From: an uncultured Oscillospiraceae bacterium
Lineage (GTDB): Bacteria; Bacillota; Clostridia; Oscillospirales; Oscillospiraceae
NCBI GenBank assembly: GCA_904398675.1
Contig: CAJFPI010000104.1
Location: forward strand, 1-11,795
DNA length: 11,795 nt
Direction of reading: 5' to 3'
Positions 1-5,717 of the stretch are shown in pieces (position 1 is the first letter of the stretch; every line of letters starts with the position of its first letter). Both the position numbers and the translations under genes were made by a program. The notes beneath the pieces are model-generated. The model saw only the letters and a program-made list of their open reading frames with translations. It had not been told where the DNA came from and did no database searches.

Positions 1-1
1 C

Positions 2-805
2 GACGCCATCCAGGTTGCCATCATCGGCAAGCCCAACGTGGGGAAGTCCTCCCTCACCAATAAGATCCTGGGCCAGCAGCGGACCATTGTCAGCGACGTG
101 GCGGGCACTACCCGGGATGCCATCGACTCCCGGTTTGAAAACGACAAGGGGAAATACGTCTTTATCGACACCGCCGGCATGCGGAAAAAGTCCAGGGTGG
201 ACGAGGCCATCGAGAAGTACAGCGTCCTGCGGGCCCAGATGGCCATTGAGCGCAGCGACGTGTGCCTCATTCTCATCGACGCCACCGAGGGCGTCACCGA
301 GCAGGACACCAAGGTGGCGGGCCTGGCCCACGAGGCGGGGAAGGCATCCATCATCGTGGTCAACAAGTGGGATCTGGTGGAGAAGGATGGCAAGACCATG
401 GACAAGATGCGCCAGGAGATCTACCGGGACCTGAGCTACATGACCTATGCCCCCATCCTCTTCATCTCCGCCCTGACGGGCCAGCGGGTGGACCGGCTCT
501 TCGAGCTGATCAATTATGTCAACGACCAGGCGGCCACCCGGATTACCACCGGCATGCTCAACAATGTCCTGGAGGACGCCCAGACCCGGGTCCAGCCCCC
601 CACGGACAAGGGCCGCCGCCTGAAAATTTATTATGTCACCCAAACCGGTGTCAAGCCGCCCCATTTTGTGTTTTTCTGCAACGATGCGCGGCTCTTCCAC
701 TTCTCCTACCAGCGATATCTGGAAAACCAGCTGCGCAACACCTTTGGCCTGGAGGGAACCCCCATTAAAATCACCATTCGCCAAAAGGGCGACAAGGAGG
801 GCTGA
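2..805 (+). CDS. der: Ribosome-assembly GTPase Der (EngA), C-terminal part; 5' end outside window
   Basis: Der is a tandem-GTPase protein needed for maturation of the 50S ribosomal subunit in the cytoplasm. The window opens inside the gene, in the second GTPase domain. The reading frame is open from base 2 and gives 267 residues. Visible GTPase motifs are the P-loop GKPNVGKSS (partial residues 9-17), a switch-region DVAGTTRD, the G3 motif DTAGMRKKS, the G4 motif NKWD and a G5-like ISALTGQRVDRLF. The last 90 or so residues fit the KH-like domain that ends Der proteins, including the IKITIRQK stretch near the terminus. The first GTPase domain lies upstream of the window. The GTG at base 38 lies inside the P-loop and is not a start. 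The TGA at 803-805 is 3 bases before plsY, whose ribosome binding site lies inside the der coding sequence, so the two are probably co-transcribed. Identification is secure. Confidence 0.96.
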   Translation, partial: DAIQVAIIGKPNVGKSSLTNKILGQQRTIVSDVAGTTRDAIDSRFENDKGKYVFIDTAGMRKKSRVDEAIEKYSVLRAQMAIERSDVCLILIDATEGVTEQDTKVAGLAHEAGKASIIVVNKWDLVEKDGKTMDKMRQEIYRDLSYMTYAPILFISALTGQRVDRLFELINYVNDQAATRITTGMLNNVLEDAQTRVQPPTDKGRRLKIYYVTQTGVKPPHFVFFCNDARLFHFSYQRYLENQLRNTFGLEGTPIKITIRQKGDKEG

Positions 806-808
806 GCA

Positions 809-1510
809 ATGCCGGAAACTCTTTTGACCTTTCTCGGCCAGGGCAGCCTGGCTCCCTGGTGGGTCTTTGCTGCGGTGGCGGTGATCGCCTATTTTTGCGG
901 CTGTTTCAACGGGGCGGTGATCGTCTCCAAATACATCCTGCGGGACGATGTACGAAACCACGGCAGCGGCAATGCAGGGCTCACCAATTTCTACCGTACC
1001 TTCGGCGGCATTTTGACCTTTGTGGTGATTTTGACCGATGTGCTGAAGGCCGTGGGGGCCATCCTGCTTTCCAGATGGCTGTTCTATGCCGCCTTTTCCA
1101 GCCAATTTTCTGCCACCGGCACGATAGAGCTTTGGAATGCCATGGCCGAGTACTGGGCGGGGCTGTTCTGCCTGCTGGGCCACATGTTCCCCTGCATGTT
1201 CCACTTCAAGGGGGGGAAGGGGATCCTCTCCGGGGGTACCATCGCGATCATGATCGACTGGCGGATCGCCCTTGTGGTCTGGGGGGGCTTTCTCATCCTC
1301 TCCTTCCTCACCCGCTATGTGTCGCTGGGCTCCTGCTGGGCCGGGGCCAGCTTTCCCTTTGCCACCTGGTTTGTCTACCGCAGCGTGGAGCTGACAGTGC
1401 TGGCGGTGGTGATTGGCGGCCTGATCCTCTGGAAACATCGCGGAAATATCGTCCGCCTTGTCCACGGAAATGAGAACAAATTCTCCCTTCACAGGAAGAA
1501 ACAAGAATAA
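809..1510 (+). CDS. plsY: Acyl-phosphate:glycerol-3-phosphate acyltransferase PlsY
   Basis: PlsY is an integral membrane enzyme that moves an acyl chain from acyl-phosphate to position 1 of glycerol-3-phosphate, giving lysophosphatidic acid, the first committed step of phospholipid synthesis. The 233-residue product is very hydrophobic with several predicted membrane segments (about 17-39, 66-88, 114-131, 143-166, 194-208). Family motifs are present: HGSGNAGLTNFYR (51-63), GHMFPCMFHFKGGKG (124-138), TRYVSLGS (168-175) and LWKHRGNIVRL (207-217), corresponding to the cytoplasmic loops that form the active site. It is somewhat longer than the roughly 190-220 residues usual for the family, apparently because of extra sequence around residues 89-113. 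The ATG at 809 has AAGGAGG at 794-800, 8 bases upstream. It lies between der and gpsA; the GpsA product is the PlsY substrate, which supports the call. Confidence 0.95.
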   Translation: MPETLLTFLGQGSLAPWWVFAAVAVIAYFCGCFNGAVIVSKYILRDDVRNHGSGNAGLTNFYRTFGGILTFVVILTDVLKAVGAILLSRWLFYAAFSSQFSATGTIELWNAMAEYWAGLFCLLGHMFPCMFHFKGGKGILSGGTIAIMIDWRIALVVWGGFLILSFLTRYVSLGSCWAGASFPFATWFVYRSVELTVLAVVIGGLILWKHRGNIVRLVHGNENKFSLHRKKQE

Positions 1511-1527
1511 GACAGAGGAGAATCAAT

Positions 1528-2529
1528 ATGAAAATCACCGTACTAGGCAGCGGCGGCTGGGGAACCGCCTTGTCCATTCTGCTCCACAACAATGGGCATC
1601 AGGTGACACTGTGGAGCTATGAACAGCATGAGTCGGATACCCTGCGTGAGACCCATGAGAACCCGATGCTGAAGGGCGTCCCCCTGCCGGAGGGGATCGC
1701 CTTTGTCAGCGATTACGCCCCGGTGGCGGACAGCGACATGGTGGTGTTTGCCACGCCCTCCTTTGCGGTGCGGCAGACTGCGAAGCGTGCGGCGGCCTAT
1801 CTGAAACCCGGCACACTGATTGTCTCCGTTACTAAGGGCATTGAGGCGGACACCGGCCTGCGCATGACGGAGATTATCCACCAGGAGGTGGGGGATAACT
1901 GTAAAGTAATTGCGCTTTCCGGTCCTTCTCATGCAGAGGAGGTGGGGCGAGAGGTTCCCACCGGCGTGGTGGCGGCCAGCCCGGACCTGACCCTTGCCGA
2001 GCAGGTGCAGGACACCTTTATGAGCCCGGTGTTCCGGGTCTACACCAACCCGGATATTGTGGGTGTGGAGCTGGGCGGCGCGCTGAAAAACGTGATCGCC
2101 CTGTGCTGCGGCGTCAGCGACGGCATGGGCCTGGGGGACAACACCAAGGCATTGATGATGACCCGGGGCATGACGGAAATGGCCCGGCTGGGTGTGGCCC
2201 TGGGGGGGCGCAGCGAGACCTTCGCCGGACTCAGCGGTATGGGGGATCTGATCGTCACCTGCACCTCCATGCACTCCCGCAACCGCCGGGCAGGCATTCT
2301 CATCGGCAAGGGGGAGAGCGCCCAGCAGGCGATGAAGGAGGTGGGCGCTACAGTGGAGGGGTATTACGCCGCCAAAAGCGCCCATATGCTGTCAGAGAAG
2401 GTGGGGGTGGAGATGCCCATCTGCCGCTGTGCCTACGAGGTGCTGTATGAAAACCGTCCGGTGCGGGATGTACTGGGCGAGCTGATGGCCCGGCAGAAAC
2501 GCAGGGAGACGGATGAGAGCTGGTTCTAA
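1528..2529 (+). CDS. gpsA: Glycerol-3-phosphate dehydrogenase [NAD(P)+]
   Basis: GpsA reduces dihydroxyacetone phosphate to sn-glycerol-3-phosphate using NAD(P)H in the cytoplasm and so supplies the backbone for phospholipids. The 333-residue length is normal for the family. The N-terminal Rossmann fold begins with the dinucleotide-binding GSGGWGTAL (7-15). Further signatures are VSVTKGIE with conserved Lys103, LSGPSHAEEV (130-139), GGALKNVIALCCG with the expected catalytic Lys187, DGMGLGDNTKALMMTRG (198-214) and GLSGMGDLIVTCTS (234-247). The ATG at 1528 follows an AGAGGAG at 1514-1520, 7 bases upstream, and is 17 bases after plsY. The position next to plsY fits supply of its acyl acceptor. 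A hairpin follows the stop codon. Confidence 0.97.
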   Translation: MKITVLGSGGWGTALSILLHNNGHQVTLWSYEQHESDTLRETHENPMLKGVPLPEGIAFVSDYAPVADSDMVVFATPSFAVRQTAKRAAAYLKPGTLIVSVTKGIEADTGLRMTEIIHQEVGDNCKVIALSGPSHAEEVGREVPTGVVAASPDLTLAEQVQDTFMSPVFRVYTNPDIVGVELGGALKNVIALCCGVSDGMGLGDNTKALMMTRGMTEMARLGVALGGRSETFAGLSGMGDLIVTCTSMHSRNRRAGILIGKGESAQQAMKEVGATVEGYYAAKSAHMLSEKVGVEMPICRCAYEVLYENRPVRDVLGELMARQKRRETDESWF

Positions 2530-2537
2530 AGAGAGAA

Positions 2538-2563
2538 AAGGGCGGGGGTAAAACCCCGCCCTT
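2538..2563 (+). terminator. GC-rich hairpin after gpsA, weak terminator candidate
   Basis: A perfect 10-bp stem, AAGGGCGGGG (2538-2547) with CCCCGCCCTT (2554-2563), encloses a 6-base loop and starts 8 bases after the gpsA stop. It has the position and stability of an intrinsic terminator and is preceded by A residues. The downstream sequence is TTCGGTTAC rather than a run of T, so termination may be incomplete. That would let some transcripts continue into the amidohydrolase gene. Confidence 0.5.
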
Positions 2564-2596
2564 CGGTTACACTAGAAACGAAGGAGGTGCCTAAGG

Positions 2597-4183
2597 ATGG
2601 ATCAGCTGTATGAGAACGGAACCATTTTGACCATGGCTCAGCCGGAGCCGGCGGAGGCCGTGCTGGTGCGGGAGGGGAGGATCCAGGCTGTGGGACGGCG
2701 GGCGGACTTTGAAACCCTCGGCCAGGTGGAGCGGATCGATCTGGAGGGACGGGCGATGCTGCCTGCCTTTTTGGATGCCCACAGCCACTTCACCGCCGCG
2801 GCCAACGCTCAGCTCCAGGTGGACCTCACCGGATGCGGCTCTTTTGAGGAGATCCGGCAGCGGATCAGCCGGTTTGTCCGGGAGCGGAGGATCCCGGCGG
2901 GACAATGGGTGATGGCCCAGGGCTATGACCACACGGCGCTGGCGGAGGGGATACACCCCACATTGGCCCTGCTGGACGCCGCGGCGCCAGAGCATCCGCT
3001 GCTGCTGCAGCACCAGTCCGGCCATGTGGGGGTGGTGAACTCCCGGGGGCTGAAACAGCTGGGGATCACACCGGAAACAAAGGCCCCATCTGGCGGCGTC
3101 ATCGGTGTAAAGGATGGGAGACTTACAGGATATCTGGAGGAGAACGCCTTCATCTCCTATCAGAAGAAGCTGCCCATGCCCTCCGGTGAGGAGCTGATGG
3201 CAGCCTACCGGATGGCCCAGGAGCTCTATCTCTCCCACGGCATCGCCACCGTGCAGGAGGGACTGCTGGCGCCCCAGATGGTGCCGCTGTATCAGGCGCT
3301 GCTGGAGAGCGGGCTGCTGCAGGTGGACCTGGTGGGGTATGGGGAGGAGCAGAGCGGCGACGCGCTGCGGGAGGCTTTCTCCGAGCATGTGGGGCGGTAT
3401 GACCATCATTTCAAGCTGGCTGGGTATAAAATCTTCCTGGACGGCTCGCCCCAGGGCCGCACCGCCTGGATGCGCCGGCCCTATGCGGGGGAGACGGACT
3501 ACTGCGGCTATCCCACCATGACCGACGAGCAGGTTCTCGCCGCTGTTGGCCACAGCGTACGGGACGGCATGCAGCTTTTAGCCCATTGCAACGGGGATGC
3601 TGCGGCGGAGCAGCTGCTGCGCTGCGTCCGGCAGGCGGAGCGGGAGGGGATGGACGCGGCGGCGCTGCGCCCGGTGATGGTCCATGCCCAGCTGCTGGGG
3701 GTGGATCAGATGGACGCGGTGAAGGAGGCAGGGCTGCTGCTCTCCTTTTTCCCCAACCACATCTACCACTGGGGGGACGTCCACATCCAGAACTTCGGAC
3801 GGGACAGGGCAGATGCTATCAGTCCTGCGGCCTCTGCCCTGCAGCGCGGGATCCCCTTTACCTTCCACCAGGACACGCCTGTGCTGCCGCCGGATATGCT
3901 GGAGTCCATCTGGTGCGCGGTCACCCGGCAGACCCGGTCCGGGGAGGTGCTGGCGGGGGAGGCGGTCAGCGTGATGGACGGCCTGCGGGCAGTCACCGTG
4001 TATGCGGCCTACCAGTATTTTGAGGAGGGGGAGAAGGGGAGCATCCAGCCCGGGCGGCAGGCGGATTTCGTGATTTTGGACCGCAGCCCCCTGGAGATCC
4101 CGCCTCAGGACCTGCGGGAGGTGCAGGTCCTGGCCACCATCAAAGACGGGGACGTGCTCTGGCGCCGGGAGAGCGGCAGGTAG
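2597..4183 (+). CDS. YtcJ-like metal-dependent amidohydrolase (amidohydrolase 3 family), substrate unknown
   Basis: This 528-residue protein belongs to the amidohydrolase superfamily, in the branch that includes YtcJ and N-substituted formamide deformylase. Members hydrolyse C-N bonds with metal bound in a TIM barrel. Order of features: a short N-terminal beta segment (LYENGTILTM), the metal-binding DAHSH (His62 and His64), QSGHVGVVNSRGL (140-152), GYKIFLDGSPQGRTAWM with Lys278, LAHCNGDAA with His330, MVHAQLL with His363, and HQDTPVL with Asp426. The C terminus returns to the beta domain (SIQPGRQADFVILDRSP), typical of these enzymes. Metal-ligand roles are inferred from family patterns. No signal peptide is seen, so it is probably cytoplasmic. 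The ATG at 2597 has a strong AAGGAGGTG at 2581-2589, 7 bases upstream. No clear promoter is visible in the 67-base gap after gpsA. The neighbours are housekeeping genes and give no clue to substrate. Confidence 0.85.
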   Translation: MDQLYENGTILTMAQPEPAEAVLVREGRIQAVGRRADFETLGQVERIDLEGRAMLPAFLDAHSHFTAAANAQLQVDLTGCGSFEEIRQRISRFVRERRIPAGQWVMAQGYDHTALAEGIHPTLALLDAAAPEHPLLLQHQSGHVGVVNSRGLKQLGITPETKAPSGGVIGVKDGRLTGYLEENAFISYQKKLPMPSGEELMAAYRMAQELYLSHGIATVQEGLLAPQMVPLYQALLESGLLQVDLVGYGEEQSGDALREAFSEHVGRYDHHFKLAGYKIFLDGSPQGRTAWMRRPYAGETDYCGYPTMTDEQVLAAVGHSVRDGMQLLAHCNGDAAAEQLLRCVRQAEREGMDAAALRPVMVHAQLLGVDQMDAVKEAGLLLSFFPNHIYHWGDVHIQNFGRDRADAISPAASALQRGIPFTFHQDTPVLPPDMLESIWCAVTRQTRSGEVLAGEAVSVMDGLRAVTVYAAYQYFEEGEKGSIQPGRQADFVILDRSPLEIPPQDLREVQVLATIKDGDVLWRRESGR

Positions 4184-4202
4184 GAGAGCGCACGGGAAAA
4201 GG

Positions 4203-4236
4203 AAACGGCCGTACAGCAATTGCTGTACGGCCGTTT
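4203..4236. terminator. Perfect 34-base palindrome, probable bidirectional terminator
   Basis: The 17-base arm at 4203-4219 is the exact reverse complement of 4220-4236. As RNA it would fold into a 15-bp stem (AAACGGCCGTACAGC and its complement) with an AATT loop. It sits between the convergent ends of the amidohydrolase gene (stop at 4183) and rpmB (stop at 4252). On the minus strand the stem is followed by TTTCCTTTTCCC, a fair T-rich tract for ending rpmB transcripts. On the plus strand the stem ends in TTT and then GTTGGG, which is weaker. Confidence 0.75.
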
Positions 4237-4251
4237 GTTGGGTAAGATATG

Positions 4252-4440
4252 TTAGACAGCTCTGGTAACTTTACCAGACCGCAGACACCGGGTACAAACG
4301 TACACATGGCGGGGGGTACCGTCGACGATAGCCTTCACGCGCTTGACGTTGGGCTTCCATGCACGATTGGAACGCCGGTGGGAGTGGGAAACTTTGATCC
4401 CGAAGGTGACGCCCTTGTCACAGAATTGACACTTAGCCAT
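4252..4440 (-). CDS. rpmB: 50S ribosomal protein L28, zinc-binding (four-cysteine) form
   Basis: L28 is a small basic protein of the large ribosomal subunit. The 62-residue product MAKCQFCDKG... has the L28 core (VSHSHRRSNRAWKPN, about residues 17-31) and a C-terminal VYVCTRCLRSGKV. Two CxxC pairs, Cys4/Cys7 and Cys49/Cys52, form the zinc-binding set of the so-called C+ version of this protein. Organisms with C+ ribosomal proteins often carry a second, cysteine-free copy expressed under zinc shortage; no second copy is in this window. The frame extends three codons upstream to 4449, but the ATG at 4440 is chosen because AAGGAGGTG (4455-4447 on the minus strand) lies 6 bases before it. It is monocistronic as seen here, convergent with the amidohydrolase gene and divergent from hprK. 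Confidence 0.96.
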   Translation of the reverse strand: MAKCQFCDKGVTFGIKVSHSHRRSNRAWKPNVKRVKAIVDGTPRHVYVCTRCLRSGKVTRAV

Positions 4441-4497
4441 CCGCTGCACCTCCTTGCTGTTCCTGCATTCTGCTTACCGAAATAAGCCACGACGATT

Positions 4498-4526
4498 ATA
4501 ATAGCATGCTTTTCCACAAAATGCAA
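4498..4526 (-). promoter_or_regulatory. rpmB promoter, sigma-A type
   Basis: On the minus strand a -35 element TTGCAT (4526-4521) is separated by 17 bases from a -10 element TATTAT (4503-4498), which merges into TATAAT (4500-4495). Transcription should start near 4490, giving a leader of about 50 bases before the rpmB ATG. Immediately upstream (about 4531-4550) lies a nearly pure A/T tract like the UP elements found at strong ribosomal-gene promoters. The start site is inferred from the boxes. Confidence 0.75.
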
Positions 4527-4533
4527 GTGGAAA
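4511..4533. promoter_or_regulatory. Inverted repeat TTTCCAC-N9-GTGGAAA overlapping rpmB -35, possible operator
   Basis: TTTCCAC at 4511-4517 and GTGGAAA at 4527-4533 are exact reverse complements separated by 9 bases. The rpmB -35 element lies exactly in the spacer. A dimeric regulator bound here would block RNA polymerase. A related CCA-N11-TGG dyad lies at the hprK promoter. No known regulator is recognised, and function is inferred from symmetry and position only. Confidence 0.35.
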
Positions 4534-4694
4534 TTTCAAAAAATTTTAAAAGCAGCGCGTAATATCTTTCACCGATCCTGATGCTCTCACAGCAGCATCA
4601 AAGCTGGGCGGCAGAAACGGCCGGCGTCCCGGCGCATCGGTAAAAATTTATGCCGGCGCCGCGCTGCCCGGGCCGCACCGTTTCCCCTTGCCGC
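4527..4694. other. Non-coding stretch between the rpmB and hprK promoters
   Basis: These bases lie upstream of both divergent promoters and contain no convincing coding region. The rpmB-proximal part is A/T rich (4531-4550). The middle (4571-4641) holds three sets of complementary arms that could fold as a branched structure. The hprK-proximal part (about 4651-4680) is extremely GC rich with short self-complementary blocks such as GGCGCC and CCCGGG. No promoter leading into the branched segment was found on either strand, so there is no direct sign that it is transcribed. Confidence 0.5.
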
Positions 4695-4723
4695 TTGTAT
4701 TTGCCGGGCAGATACGATATAAT
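4695..4723 (+). promoter_or_regulatory. hprK operon promoter, sigma-A type
   Basis: A -35 element TTGTAT (4695-4700) and a consensus -10 element TATAAT (4718-4723) are separated by exactly 17 bases. Transcription is expected to start near 4730, leaving a leader of about 25 bases before the hprK ATG at 4756. It is the only clear promoter seen upstream of the whole seven-gene run that follows. Confidence 0.78.
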
Positions 4724-4724
4724 A

Positions 4725-4745
4725 TCCCAATCAGGTATTTTGGGA
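4725..4745 (+). promoter_or_regulatory. Inverted repeat TCCCAA-N9-TTGGGA at the hprK transcription start, possible operator
   Basis: TCCCAA (4725-4730) and TTGGGA (4740-4745) are exact reverse complements with a 9-base spacer. The dyad begins two bases after the -10 box and ends inside the ribosome binding site (GGAGGAG, 4743-4749). Because the left arm lies at or before the predicted start site, a protein-binding operator is more likely than an RNA hairpin. No known regulator motif is recognised. Confidence 0.35.
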
Positions 4746-4755
4746 GGAGAGCGCC

Positions 4756-5703
4756 ATGGTCAAAGATGAAGTGAAGGGTACAATCAAGCTCAAGCGGCTG
4801 GTGGAGCATTTTGGATTGAAGATCCTCTACGCCGGCAAGGACTATGAGACTGCGGAGATCGGCATTAAAGATGTGAACCGCCCGGGTCTGCAGTTTATCG
4901 GCTTTTTTGATTATTTTGACCCGCGCCGGCTGCAGGTGATCGGAATGGCCGAGACAAAAATGCTGGAGGGAATGGACCACCAGCGCCGGGCGGAGAGCTT
5001 TGCAGGGCTGTTTGCCTATGATATCCCCGCCCTTGTGATCTCCCGGGATCTGGAGTGCTTTCCGGAGTGCATGGAGATGGCCCGGCAGTATGGGCGGACG
5101 CTTCTGTCCACACCGGACACCACAGTGGTCTTTACCAGCAAGGTGATCGATTACTTAAACCACGTTCTGGCCGCCACGGTGACCCGGCACGGGGTGCTGC
5201 TGGATATCTACGGCGAGGGCGTCCTCATCATCGGCGACAGCGGCATCGGAAAGAGTGAGACAGCCATCGAGCTGGTCAAGCGGGGGCACCGCCTGGTGGC
5301 GGACGACGCGGTGGACATCCGGCGGGTGTCCAATCAGCTCATCGGCAGGGCGCCGGAGCTGATCCGGCACTATATCGAGCTGCGGGGCATCGGCCTTATC
5401 GATCTGCAGCAGCTGTTCGGCATGGGGGCGGTCAAGCTGGAGAGCCAGATCGACCTTGTGGTGGAGATGGAGCCCTGGGAGCAGGATAAATTTTACGACC
5501 GGTTTGGCCTGGACGAGCAGAATATGAATATCCTGGGGGTGGAGATCCCGCAGGTGACCATTCCGGTGCAGCCGGGGCGGAATCTGGCGGTGATTGTGGA
5601 GGTGGCCGCCATGAACAACCGCCATAAAAAGTATGGGTTCAACTCCGCCAAGCAGATGGAGGAGCGCCTTATGCGTTTGGGACAAAACGGCGGCGAGAAC
5701 TGA
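4756..5703 (+). CDS. hprK: HPr kinase/phosphorylase
   Basis: HprK phosphorylates, and can dephosphorylate, the phosphocarrier protein HPr at a regulatory serine according to glycolytic state, and so drives carbon catabolite control in Firmicutes. The 315-residue product has the usual length. The N-terminal half (1-130) is the family's non-catalytic domain. The C-terminal kinase domain has TRHGVLLDIYG with catalytic-region His145, a Walker A P-loop GDSGIGKSE (160-168), LVADDAV (180-186), and the family signature ELRGIGLIDLQQLFGMGAV (208-226). It is cytoplasmic. The ATG at 4756 follows GGAGGAG (4743-4749) at 6 bases and lies behind a clear promoter. The ROK kinase gene begins 14 bases after the stop. 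No HPr gene is present in the window. Confidence 0.97.
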   Translation: MVKDEVKGTIKLKRLVEHFGLKILYAGKDYETAEIGIKDVNRPGLQFIGFFDYFDPRRLQVIGMAETKMLEGMDHQRRAESFAGLFAYDIPALVISRDLECFPECMEMARQYGRTLLSTPDTTVVFTSKVIDYLNHVLAATVTRHGVLLDIYGEGVLIIGDSGIGKSETAIELVKRGHRLVADDAVDIRRVSNQLIGRAPELIRHYIELRGIGLIDLQQLFGMGAVKLESQIDLVVEMEPWEQDKFYDRFGLDEQNMNILGVEIPQVTIPVQPGRNLAVIVEVAAMNNRHKKYGFNSAKQMEERLMRLGQNGGEN

Positions 5704-5717
5704 AGGAGGACGAAGGG

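Noticed and set aside
2591..3553. 320-codon open frame on the minus strand opposite the amidohydrolase
   Set aside because: The plus strand carries a coherent amidohydrolase with metal motifs and a strong ribosome binding site. The minus frame has none of these.
4249..4485. 78-codon plus-strand open frame over rpmB
   Set aside because: It is the antisense of rpmB, which has a perfect family match, a strong ribosome binding site and its own promoter.
4560..4565. TAATAT as a -10 box driving a plus-strand small RNA across 4571-4641
   Set aside because: The nearest -35-like sequence, TTTCAA at 4534-4539, is 20 bases away and poor, so there is no credible promoter.
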